Assembly: GCA_964393975.1 (NCBI GenBank)
Contig: CAYMVO010000016.1
Location: 1-21,013 of the forward strand
Direction: 5' to 3'
Source of the DNA: CALVNN01 sp964393975
GTDB lineage: Bacteria; Bacillota; Clostridia; Christensenellales; UBA1242
Length of the DNA stretch: 21,013 bases
Below, piece after piece: positions 1 to 5,346 of the stretch (its first letter is position 1; the number at the start of each line of letters is the position of its first letter). A program made the position numbers and the translations under genes. A model generated the notes under the pieces. The model saw only the letters and a list, made by a program, of their open reading frames with translations, had not been told where the DNA came from and made no database searches.

Positions 1-77
1 TCAGCCATTGACTGAGGTTTAACAGGGTTTCGCCCCCAAATCTTACACCATTCTTGATACATCTTGTAACTATTCAT
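1..77 (-). CDS. Partial small phage-type hypothetical protein (N-terminal part)
   Basis: The reading frame starts at ATG 77-75 and runs off the left edge, giving about 25 residues beginning MNSYKMYQEWCKIWGRNPVK. An AAAGGAG ribosome binding site lies just upstream, inside the previous gene. The start overlaps the stop of the HTH gene in the string ATGAATAG (8-base overlap), typical of translational coupling in a phage early operon. The YQEWC...GRNP pattern resembles short conserved phage proteins of unknown function; this is recollection, not a search. No function is assigned. Confidence 0.6.
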   Translation of the reverse strand, partial: MNSYKMYQEWCKIWGRNPVKPQSMA

Positions 78-309
78 CTTTTTTCTCCTTTAATTTATGT
101 TGTGTATTCTGTGCAACGCATTCCGTAAAAAATAAATCTATACTTTCTGTTGGATATTCTTTTTTGATTGATTGCATCACACTTACCCCAATTTTGCATT
201 TATCGTTTTTAATTCTCCATAAATGCACTCGACTTATGTTTAGTACTTTCGCAAATTCACTATTTGTCATTGTTCCTTGCAGTTCCATAATAATATCTTT
301 TCCAGTCAT
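70..309 (-). CDS. Small Cro-like helix-turn-helix protein
   Basis: This encodes a 79-residue protein with a predicted helix-turn-helix over about residues 14-42 (TNSEFAKVLNISRVHLWRIK). I chose the ATG at 309 rather than the in-frame ATG at 339 because a strong AAAGGAGG site ends a few bases upstream of 309, while the 339 codon lies inside the -10 element of the predicted promoter. It is the first gene of a leftward operon, divergent from the cI-like repressor at 431, so by layout it is the Cro-like or early regulator of the integrated element. The C-terminal half is polar and unremarkable. The family is only inferred from the HTH pattern and position. Confidence 0.72.
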   Translation of the reverse strand: MTGKDIIMELQGTMTNSEFAKVLNISRVHLWRIKNDKCKIGVSVMQSIKKEYPTESIDLFFTECVAQNTQHKLKEKKDE

Positions 310-337
310 AGCACCTCCTTTGTTTCTTCTGTGTAAC

Positions 338-366
338 ATATTAACACATTATTTGCATAAATGCAA
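338..366 (-). promoter_or_regulatory. Leftward early promoter of the element
   Basis: On the minus strand a -35 TTGCAT (366-361) is followed by exactly 17 bases and a -10 TAATAT (343-338), placing the start about 330. This drives the HTH gene at 309. It is divergent from the repressor promoter about 30 bases away. Confidence 0.65.
353..366. promoter_or_regulatory. Candidate repressor operator (TTGCAT-AA-ATGCAA)
   Basis: A perfect 6-base inverted repeat with a 2-base centre covers the -35 of the leftward promoter. A second, weaker inverted motif (GTGTAA...TTAACAC, about 331-348) covers its -10. Position between divergent cI-like and Cro-like genes fits operator sites; binding is inferred. Confidence 0.5.
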
Positions 367-395
367 CACTTTTTTTAAATTTTATTAAAAGTTTC

Positions 396-424
396 TTGAA
401 TAACAATAAAATTTAAAATATAAT
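396..424 (+). promoter_or_regulatory. Promoter of the cI-like repressor, leaderless geometry
   Basis: TTGAAT at 396-401, a 17-base spacer and a perfect TATAAT at 419-424. Six bases separate the -10 from the ATG at 431, so transcription should begin at or next to the start codon. There is no purine-rich ribosome binding site before the ATG. Confidence 0.7.
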
Positions 425-430
425 TAGTGT

Positions 431-796
431 ATGAACGTAATAAATATAGGCGAAAAAATCAAGACATTAAGAGAAGCAAAGGGCTTAACCCAACGAAATC
501 TAGCGCTTAAGCTACATATTAGCAACGCTACAATTTCCAGAATTGAAAAAGGAATAGTAACCCCTGACACGTCAACCATAAATCAACTTGCCAAATTTTT
601 TAATGTGTCATTTGACTATTTGACAGATAATTCATTAGCCAATACTCCAATTAACGACACCCAACAATTGGCTTGTGACATAATCTGTCAACTGGATAGC
701 ATCTATTTGGATATGTCAGTGGCTTATCTTCAAAGACTGCTTGAAGACCAGCAACGAATCAATGCATTAAAAAATTTAAACACCTCAAACACCTAA
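431..796 (+). CDS. cI-like XRE-family transcriptional repressor
   Basis: The 121-residue protein has a classic HTH_3 (XRE/Cro-CI) domain at about residues 7-67: IKTLREAKGLTQRNLALKLH, then SNATISRIEKG and FNVSFDYLTD. The C-terminal 50 residues are probably an oligomerisation helix; no S24 peptidase (LexA/CI self-cleavage) domain is present, so induction would need another route. It faces away from the Cro-like gene and precedes the integrase, the standard layout of a lysogeny control region. The ATG has no Shine-Dalgarno sequence but sits 6 bases after a perfect -10, so a leaderless mRNA is likely. A terminator hairpin overlaps the stop codon. Confidence 0.85.
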   Translation: MNVINIGEKIKTLREAKGLTQRNLALKLHISNATISRIEKGIVTPDTSTINQLAKFFNVSFDYLTDNSLANTPINDTQQLACDIICQLDSIYLDMSVAYLQRLLEDQQRINALKNLNTSNT

Positions 797-820
797 ACCA
801 TTAATGATTTAGGTTTTTTT
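791..820 (+). terminator. Intrinsic terminator of the repressor gene
   Basis: ACCTAAA (791-797) pairs with TTTAGGT (808-814) around a 10-base loop, followed by a run of seven Ts ending at 820. The 5' arm overlaps the TAA stop at 794-796. The integrase downstream therefore probably has its own promoter or depends on readthrough. Confidence 0.8.
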
Positions 821-1029
821 GCACTATTTTACGTTCAAAAAAATAAAGGACATTGAAATGAATATTAATTATATAAAAACAGCTAGAATTGCATCAAAGT
901 CTACTAATGGAATCTATTAACCAAATAAGTTCACTAATCGGAGTTTTGACAGCCGAAGCTGATATACAAACAATTAGGACTAACCAATTTGTGATTTTTG
1001 ACTTAAAAACACCTAAGGAGGATGAAAAA
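821..1029 (+). other. Integrase upstream region with a possible 20-codon ORF
   Basis: The stretch between the repressor terminator and the integrase ATG holds no convincing full gene. A 20-codon ORF runs 858-920 (ATG to TAA, AAAGGA seven bases upstream). An in-frame open stretch upstream of the integrase begins near 889, but the strong ribosome binding site at 1015-1021 makes it non-coding or the remnant of another small gene. No clear promoter was found. Confidence 0.35.
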
Positions 1030-2040
1030 ATGAAATACAAAAATCACACAATCACAAAAAGACCTGATGGACGTTGGTATGCACGGTATACCAATTGCGG
1101 AAAACAACACTCTGTTTATGGAAGAACACAGACAGAATGTATAAACAAATTAAAATTAGCAATAAAAAACAATAAAGTACAACCTAAATCAACTATACTG
1201 TTTGAGGATTGGGTAAATGAATGGATAAAATTATATAAATTGGGTAAGATAAAAGACACCTCTCTAAATAATATAAAAAGCACAATAAAAACTCATTTAA
1301 ACGACATTATTAAAATACCAATAAACAAAATAAGCGCATTAAATTTGAAAAAGATAATTAACACTGGAAAAAGCGATAAGACACAACAAACCATATACAC
1401 CGTACTTAACGATTGTTTTGATAAAGCAGAAAAACTGGAAATTATTGCAAAAAATCCGATGAAATCAATTGAAAAACCAAAATATAAAGCAAATGAAACA
1501 GTACCATTAACCTTAGAGCAAGAAAAAATGTTTGAGTCTTTAGCGCTTGATTATGGTTATTACAATCTTCTATTGTGTCTATATCAAGGATTAAGAATTG
1601 GTGAGGCTCTAGCGCTGACACCAGAAGATTTTAGCGATAACAATAATGAAATAAAAATTAGCAAAAGCATTAATAAAAATGGTGTATTAACAAAACCGAA
1701 AACCGCTTCCAGTATAAGGACAATACCATTGTTTAATCGTACAAAAAAGATAATACGACTTATTATAGACCGTCAAAAAAGCAGTACTTACATAGAATAT
1801 AGAAACTGCGAAAAAATATTTAAGCAAATTGGTTACGATTGTAAATCAAATATGACAAAATGCTTAAGACATACTTTTGCAACTCGTGCAATGGAAGCAA
1901 AGATAGAACCAAAAGTAGTACAAAAATGGATGGGACATAGTACAGCCGATATTACTCTAAAAGTATATACTCACATCAGACAACAATTTGAAGAGGCGGA
2001 AGTTCACCAATTAAACAATTATTTTGACACAAACAATTAA
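1030..2040 (+). CDS. Tyrosine recombinase / integrase
   Basis: This 336-residue site-specific recombinase should integrate and excise the element. The start at 1030 is set by AAGGAGG eight bases upstream. Residues 8-46 look like an arm-type DNA-binding domain (RPDGRWYARY). Residues about 55-150 form the SAM-like core-binding domain, and 160-336 the catalytic domain. Visible catalytic residues are R189 (QGLRIGEAL), K224 (TKPKT), R280 (CLRHTFATR), H303 (MGHST) and the nucleophile Y313 (KVYTHIR). The box II position that is usually His (HxxR) is Lys277 here (KCLR), a known but less common variant. It ends 90 bases from the 3' end of a tRNA-Leu gene, which fits integration into that tRNA. Confidence 0.93.
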   Translation: MKYKNHTITKRPDGRWYARYTNCGKQHSVYGRTQTECINKLKLAIKNNKVQPKSTILFEDWVNEWIKLYKLGKIKDTSLNNIKSTIKTHLNDIIKIPINKISALNLKKIINTGKSDKTQQTIYTVLNDCFDKAEKLEIIAKNPMKSIEKPKYKANETVPLTLEQEKMFESLALDYGYYNLLLCLYQGLRIGEALALTPEDFSDNNNEIKISKSINKNGVLTKPKTASSIRTIPLFNRTKKIIRLIIDRQKSSTYIEYRNCEKIFKQIGYDCKSNMTKCLRHTFATRAMEAKIEPKVVQKWMGHSTADITLKVYTHIRQQFEEAEVHQLNNYFDTNN

Positions 2041-2062
2041 AATTGACTCTTATTTTGACTCT
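2024..2062. repeat. TTGACTCT short direct repeats after the integrase
   Basis: TTGACTCT occurs at 2043-2050 and 2055-2062, spaced exactly 12 bases, with a related TTGACA at 2024-2029. They lie between the integrase stop and the tRNA, where arm-type integrase sites are commonly found. That role is inferred from position and repetition. Confidence 0.45.
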
Positions 2063-2093
2063 AAAAAAAACAAATTCGCGCATTTAAGTAAAC

Positions 2094-2124
2094 AAAAAAA
2101 GCCTAAACTTAGGTAAGTTTAAGC
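2094..2124 (-). terminator. Intrinsic terminator downstream of tRNA-Leu
   Basis: On the minus strand AAACTT and AAGTTT arms around an ACCT loop, extended by flanking GC/TT pairs, are followed by a run of seven Ts (2100-2094). It lies directly after the tRNA 3' end. If the element is integrated in the tRNA, this terminator belongs to the element side. Confidence 0.7.
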
Positions 2125-2130
2125 CCTTAT

Positions 2131-2160
2131 TGGTGCCGATGGCCGGAGTCGAACCGGCAT
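2131..2160. other. Probable element attachment site in the tRNA 3' half
   Basis: The acceptor and T-arm end of tRNA-Leu faces the integrase gene, the usual position of an att site for tRNA-targeting tyrosine integrases. The other copy of the core would lie beyond the left edge, so the exact core cannot be defined here. Confidence 0.5.
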
Positions 2161-2217
2161 GGGATTGCTCCCGACAGATTTTGAGTCTGTTGCGTCTACC
2201 AATTTCACCACATCGGC
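2131..2217 (-). tRNA. tRNA-Leu (anticodon CAA)
   Basis: The minus strand folds as a class II tRNA. The acceptor stem is GCCGATG (2217-2211) with CATCGGC (2141-2135), then the discriminator A and an encoded CCA (2133-2131). The anticodon arm is ACAGA-CTCAAAA-TCTGT giving CAA, which reads UUG. There is a long variable arm (GGGAGCAATCCC) and a T arm with TTCGACT. The class II shape and anticodon agree on leucine. It has its own promoter and terminator. Confidence 0.97.
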
Positions 2218-2228
2218 GTAACAAGTTT

Positions 2229-2257
2229 AATATACCACAAAATCTCTAATAAATCAA
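2229..2257 (-). promoter_or_regulatory. Promoter of tRNA-Leu
   Basis: TTGATT (2257-2252), a 17-base spacer and TATATT (2234-2229) on the minus strand put the transcription start about 2222, a few bases before the mature tRNA 5' end at 2217. Confidence 0.65.
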
Positions 2258-2301
2258 GTGTTTACTAAAAAAATTATTAAAATATCAAACTTTTTAAATG
2301 T

Positions 2302-3084
2302 TTATTTTAATTGAAAATTGCTGAATGCTAAATTTACCACCTTGTCATAATCTATATTGACGCAAGGTTTTTTTGCAAACAACGCAAGGTACTCTATATT
2401 TCCATCGCCACCTTGAATAGGTGAAAAAGTCAAATTTGACAAGTTAAAGCCACATTTGCTAAAAGCATCTACCACGCTGGATATAACATTTTTATGTATC
2501 GTTTTACTCCTTATTATACCTTTACATTTTTTCGCGATATCCTTTCCGCACTCGAACTGCGGTTTTATAAGGCAAATAACCTCGCTAAGGTTTGGCAAGT
2601 TGTAGATGTATGGTATGATTTTAGTAACGGATATAAATGACACATCCATACTAGCTATATTGACCTCACCGAACAAATCTTTATCAATTTCTCTAATATC
2701 AGTATCCTCTAGTGAAACGACTTTCGGATTTACCCTAAGACTTGCGTGTAATTGATTTACCCCCACATCAACAGCGAACACTTTTTGTGCTCCGTTTTGA
2801 ATCGCACAATCTGTAAATCCGCCAGTAGAGGAACCTATATCCAAAACAACGGCACCTTTCATACATACGCAAAACTCGTTTATGGCTTTTTCAAGCTTTA
2901 AACCACCTTTAGACACATACTTTAAAGGATTTACGATCTCAACCACCTCTTCGCTTACGACATTAAAAGCAGGTTTTTTCGCAACCTTCCCACAAACTTT
3001 CACACACCCACCCTCAATAGCGGACTTCGCCTTACTCCTTGTCTCAAAATAGCCCTTTTCTACCAAATGTACATCCAATCTCAT
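2302..3084 (-). CDS. tlyA: TlyA-family rRNA 2'-O-methyltransferase
   Basis: The 260-residue protein matches the TlyA (hemolysin A / FtsJ-like) family, which uses S-adenosylmethionine to methylate cytidine 2'-OH groups in rRNA. An S4 RNA-binding domain covers residues 1-60 (MRLDVHLVEKGYFETRSKAK), followed by the family signature YVSKGGLKLEKA at 57-68 and a Rossmann methyltransferase fold with the SAM loop LDIGSSTGGFTD at 81-92. Catalytic-region motifs SMDVSFIS (about 145-152) and LIKPQFE (172-178) are present. Length is normal for the family. The ATG at 3084 has only a distant AGGA; instead a perfect consensus promoter ends six bases upstream, so the mRNA may be leaderless. The DUF2798 gene ends 14 bases upstream and may also read through. 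Confidence 0.93.
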   Translation of the reverse strand: MRLDVHLVEKGYFETRSKAKSAIEGGCVKVCGKVAKKPAFNVVSEEVVEIVNPLKYVSKGGLKLEKAINEFCVCMKGAVVLDIGSSTGGFTDCAIQNGAQKVFAVDVGVNQLHASLRVNPKVVSLEDTDIREIDKDLFGEVNIASMDVSFISVTKIIPYIYNLPNLSEVICLIKPQFECGKDIAKKCKGIIRSKTIHKNVISSVVDAFSKCGFNLSNLTFSPIQGGDGNIEYLALFAKKPCVNIDYDKVVNLAFSNFQLK

Positions 3085-3090
3085 AAAAAA

Positions 3091-3119
3091 ATTATATCCT
3101 ATTTTATAGGTGTTGTCAA
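3091..3119 (-). promoter_or_regulatory. Perfect consensus promoter of tlyA
   Basis: TTGACA (3119-3114), a 17-base spacer and TATAAT (3096-3091) on the minus strand, overlapping the end of the upstream gene. Exactly six T residues separate the -10 from the tlyA ATG, predicting a transcript that starts at the A of the start codon. Confidence 0.8.
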
Positions 3120-3641
3120 CTGCTGACTTTGTGTGAGTGTGGAATTTTTTGCGTATTTGCGACTATAGATTACGCTAAACAAATATCTAACCAACGGTCC
3201 CACAACTAAAATTTGTAAAGGTAACGCAAAAATAAAAGCTTTACAGACATTTGTTATATATATTAAAATAATATCAAATGAAAATGTATTTGTAACTATA
3301 GCATTTGTCATCACCCCTACAAAGCTCATCAGTGACACCATAACACAAACCATAAATGTCGACATAACCAAATTTATCAAAAAAGGTTTCCCCTCACTAG
3401 GATTCACAAGTCTAAAGCATAATTTACTGGCAAGTGGTTGAGCAACAAACAACGCTAATACATACGCTATAGCCCAATTAATCAAAAAAAGATAATTAAA
3501 ACACTTGAAGGTATCCCACGATAGTCCTCCCGACATGATTGCTTGGTTATATAAATACATTATAGACGCCATAAAAAATGACATTATCAATGTAAATACC
3601 ATTGACTCCTTAAAATTAATAGGTAATTTGTGTTTCTCCAT
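3099..3641 (-). CDS. DUF2798-family integral membrane protein
   Basis: The 180-residue protein has four hydrophobic segments at about residues 14-37, 46-68, 88-112 and 120-152. It has the repeated two-helix pattern of DUF2798 proteins: FTLIMSFFMASIMYLYNQAI, then KLCFRLVNPSEGKPF, then VGPLVRYLF. The family sits in the cytoplasmic membrane and has no established function. The start at 3641 has AAAGGAG seven bases upstream. The gene lies between a leader of about 150 bases with two terminator hairpins and the tlyA promoter. The leader suggests expression is controlled by premature termination; the family assignment is from sequence pattern. Confidence 0.85.
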   Translation of the reverse strand: MEKHKLPINFKESMVFTLIMSFFMASIMYLYNQAIMSGGLSWDTFKCFNYLFLINWAIAYVLALFVAQPLASKLCFRLVNPSEGKPFLINLVMSTFMVCVMVSLMSFVGVMTNAIVTNTFSFDIILIYITNVCKAFIFALPLQILVVGPLVRYLFSVIYSRKYAKNSTLTQSQQLTTPIK

Positions 3642-3679
3642 ATATTCACTCCTTTAGTTAATCACAACGCTAACAACTT

Positions 3680-3708
3680 AAAAAAACCGTTCTTACCTTA
3701 AAGAATGG
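3680..3708 (-). terminator. Second terminator hairpin in the DUF2798 leader
   Basis: On the minus strand CCATTCTT (3708-3701) pairs with AAGAACGG (3694-3687) around a 6-base loop, followed by seven Ts (3686-3680). It lies between the predicted promoter and the ribosome binding site of the DUF2798 gene, so it would stop transcription before the gene unless prevented from folding. Confidence 0.75.
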
Positions 3709-3767
3709 ATTTCATTTTTAAAAACAAAAAAATGAGTGCATATCCAAGCAACTGGATTTACGCTCAT
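3693..3767 (-). CDS. Possible 24-residue leader peptide
   Basis: An ORF starts at ATG 3767-3765, reads MSVNPVAWICTHFFVFKNEI then HSLR, and stops at TAA 3695-3693. Its start codon is the first base of the first terminator hairpin and its stop lies in the loop and 3' arm of the second hairpin, so ribosomes translating it would pass through both. There is no good Shine-Dalgarno site, which weakens the case. Coding status is inferred only from this fit. Confidence 0.35.
   Translation of the reverse strand: MSVNPVAWICTHFFVFKNEIHSLR
3726..3767 (-). terminator. First terminator hairpin (upstream gene end or attenuator)
   Basis: On the minus strand ATGAG (3767-3763) pairs with CTCAT (3736-3732), with an inner ATCCA/TGGAT stem and a GTTGCT loop, followed by a T-rich tail (3731-3721). 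It lies downstream of the predicted promoter at 3802-3830, so it sits within the DUF2798 leader, though it could also end readthrough transcripts from the secreted protein gene. Confidence 0.7.
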
Positions 3768-3801
3768 AAAAGCCACACGTTGTGTATAATTTTATGTTAG
3801 C

Positions 3802-3830
3802 ATTATATCATAACAAAACAAAAATTGCAA
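3802..3830 (-). promoter_or_regulatory. Promoter of the DUF2798 leader
   Basis: TTGCAA (3830-3825), a 17-base spacer and TATAAT (3807-3802) preceded by TG (extended -10) on the minus strand. Predicted start is near 3795, giving a 5' leader of about 150 bases with two intrinsic-terminator hairpins. Confidence 0.7.
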
Positions 3831-3838
3831 GAATATTT

Positions 3839-4381
3839 TTAAATATTCACAACAATTTCTTTATCACCTTTTGTGGGATAAGTAGGTAAAGTTCTTATAT
3901 CGTCCTCATCAAAACCATACACTAAGCCGTTAGATTTTTCAAAAACGCACAATGAATTTTGCTCGCTATTATAAAGAGCTCTATTTTTTTCATCATTTTT
4001 TATTCCTCTTGTCTTATCCTCGTCCGCTCCATAAATAGCCGCCCACTTATCATTAGCACTAGTGGTTTTACTAAACTCCTCAAAAACAATAGGATTAAAA
4101 GCAGTATGTGGTTTTTGCTCGTTTACAGTAGTCTCAATGTCTTGCACGGTCACCCAATTATCCACCGCTTTATATGTCAAAGAGTTATCAAGCAATGTTC
4201 GGTCGTTCTCACCCGCCACGGCGCCGCCATTTTCACCATTCAAAATATCTTCCGCGACCAAATTTTCGTTAGAACTCTTTATACTAGGATTACCATCACC
4301 CCTACTCATAGGAAACACTGACGGCAAAACAAATACAAATAATAGCGCCATAATCACACCAAATTTAATAAAGCTCCTCAT
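3839..4381 (-). CDS. Secreted protein of unknown function
   Basis: The 180-residue protein starts MRSFIKFGVIMALLFVFVLP, a typical Sec signal peptide with a basic N-end and hydrophobic core; no lipobox cysteine follows. The mature part is acidic and polar with no recognised domain. I chose ATG 4381 because TGGAGG lies about seven bases upstream, and the longer in-frame extension to 4540 would run back through the terminator of the preceding gene. The promoter should lie between 4382 and 4511 but none is convincing. The product is likely exported and soluble or loosely wall-associated; no function is proposed. Confidence 0.7.
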   Translation of the reverse strand: MRSFIKFGVIMALLFVFVLPSVFPMSRGDGNPSIKSSNENLVAEDILNGENGGAVAGENDRTLLDNSLTYKAVDNWVTVQDIETTVNEQKPHTAFNPIVFEEFSKTTSANDKWAAIYGADEDKTRGIKNDEKNRALYNSEQNSLCVFEKSNGLVYGFDEDDIRTLPTYPTKGDKEIVVNI

Positions 4382-4512
4382 ACACAAACCTCCATTATTA
4401 GATTGTTTATTTTTTATGGTTTTTATGCACATTGTTATAAATTTGTAGCGATAAAATACAGTAATAATTGCCTCATACCTCCTTACTTTAAAATAAAATA
4501 GCCCGCCAAAAT

Positions 4513-4549
4513 AAAAAACAAACCGCTTTGCATCATACAAAACGATTTG
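4513..4549 (-). terminator. Intrinsic terminator after the decayed ORF
   Basis: On the minus strand CAAATCGTTTTG and CAAAGCGGTTTG pair around a 7-base loop, followed by a T tract. C-A mismatches on the plus strand become G-U pairs on the minus strand, which fixes the direction as leftward. Confidence 0.8.
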
Positions 4550-4569
4550 TTACTAACATAATGTTATTT

Positions 4570-4988
4570 TTAAATACCGCTAAACGCACCCGTGCCTATA
4601 TTTGTATAAAATATTTTATTGACTATGGCATACAGTCCACACACGCCGTCACTTTTTCTCTTTACAGGTATAAAGTCTCTAACTAGCACATCATTATCCC
4701 AAATCTTACAATAATAAAGAGCATTCCATCCTCCTGTCGGTGGTGGATAACCAACCCTATAAAGCGCAAATAGAGTCAAGCTCGCTCCACTAAATGTACT
4801 AGCAGTATGACTTGCCGAATGTACAGTATCACCTTTACTATCTAGCACCATAATATTACCCTTATTATTTTTTAATGTGTAGGTCGCACCATTAGTCAAT
4901 GTTGTTATATTAATAGATGAAGAGTTGTAGCCTGTATCTTACTTTACCCCTCCTCTGTAAACATATCATTCAAAGATGTTCCATTCAT
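4570..4988 (-). pseudogene. Decayed phage-tail-like or secreted protein fragment
   Basis: The open part from 4938 to 4570 reads DTGYNSSSINITTLTNGATY and ends with LYYCKIWDNDVLVRDFIPVK and IVNKIFYTNIGTGAFSG, a C-terminal pattern common in tail-associated and secreted LamG-like proteins (recollection). There is no credible start: only a TTG at 4899 without a ribosome binding site, although the protein-like sequence continues upstream of it to a TAA at 4941-4939. In a different frame, 4988-4944 encodes MNGTSLNDMFTEEG followed by stop, which looks like the section just before it. The two parts are separated by stop codons in both frames, so the gene appears broken by an indel plus stop mutations. 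It could instead be two unrelated remnants. Confidence 0.55.
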
Positions 4989-4994
4989 AAATGT

Positions 4995-5231
4995 TTATAA
5001 TTCACTAGTGCTCCACCGGTTGCCTTTGTTAGATGAATTGTATATGTGTTGCACCAACCTGACAAACCCGCTCCCACCTACCAATAATATCGCGCCAAAT
5101 TGCAACAAACTATTTATCTTCGTTGTATCAACCATAAATGTTAATGCGCTAACTATTACAATTATCATTGATATACATATAAAAGCGACGGATAGCATTA
5201 CGGTCCCGTTGACTCGTTTTTTCTTTTTCAC
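4995..5231 (-). CDS. Small two-helix membrane protein, unknown
   Basis: The 78-residue product starts at a GTG with AAAGGAG seven bases upstream. It has a basic N-terminus (MKKKKRV), two hydrophobic segments at about residues 9-32 and 41-58, and a polar tail ending WSTSEL. Its stop is in frame with the MNGTSLNDMF peptide that follows at 4988, so it may once have been the N-terminal, membrane-anchored part of a longer surface protein. No family is recognised. Confidence 0.6.
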   Translation of the reverse strand: MKKKKRVNGTVMLSVAFICISMIIVIVSALTFMVDTTKINSLLQFGAILLVGGSGFVRLVQHIYNSSNKGNRWSTSEL

Positions 5232-5298
5232 AACTCTTCTCCTTTTTAAATATTGATTACTAAATATACTCTTATAATGATATTTTTCTCTACAATAA

Positions 5299-5320
5299 AA
5301 ATCAATTTTGCTAACGCAAA
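5299..5320. repeat. 22-base repeat, copy 1
   Basis: The 22 bases AAATCAATTTTGCTAACGCA plus AA recur exactly at 16948-16969. Inside is a small inverted repeat TTTGC-GTTA-GCAAA on the minus strand. In both copies one minus-strand frame reads FALAKLI. Confidence 0.6.
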
Positions 5321-5346
5321 AAAGCCAAATCTACCATATAGATTTG
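5318..5346 (-). terminator. Intrinsic terminator downstream of the murB intergenic stretch
   Basis: On the minus strand CAAATCTA (5346-5339) pairs with TAGATTTG (5333-5326) around a 5-base loop, followed by GGC and six Ts (5323-5318). It is about 260 bases past the murB stop and may end the murB transcript or a separate short transcript. Confidence 0.7.

Noticed and set aside
310..339. Upstream ATG of the Cro-like gene
   Set aside because: It lies in the predicted -10 and before the transcription start; ATG 309 has a strong ribosome binding site.
889..1029. 47-codon N-terminal extension of the integrase
   Set aside because: The AAGGAGG at 1015-1021 is ideally placed for the ATG at 1030, and the domain start fits that shorter protein.
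4382..4540. 53-codon N-terminal extension of the secreted protein
   Set aside because: It would run through the preceding terminator and hide the signal peptide; ATG 4381 has a good ribosome binding site.
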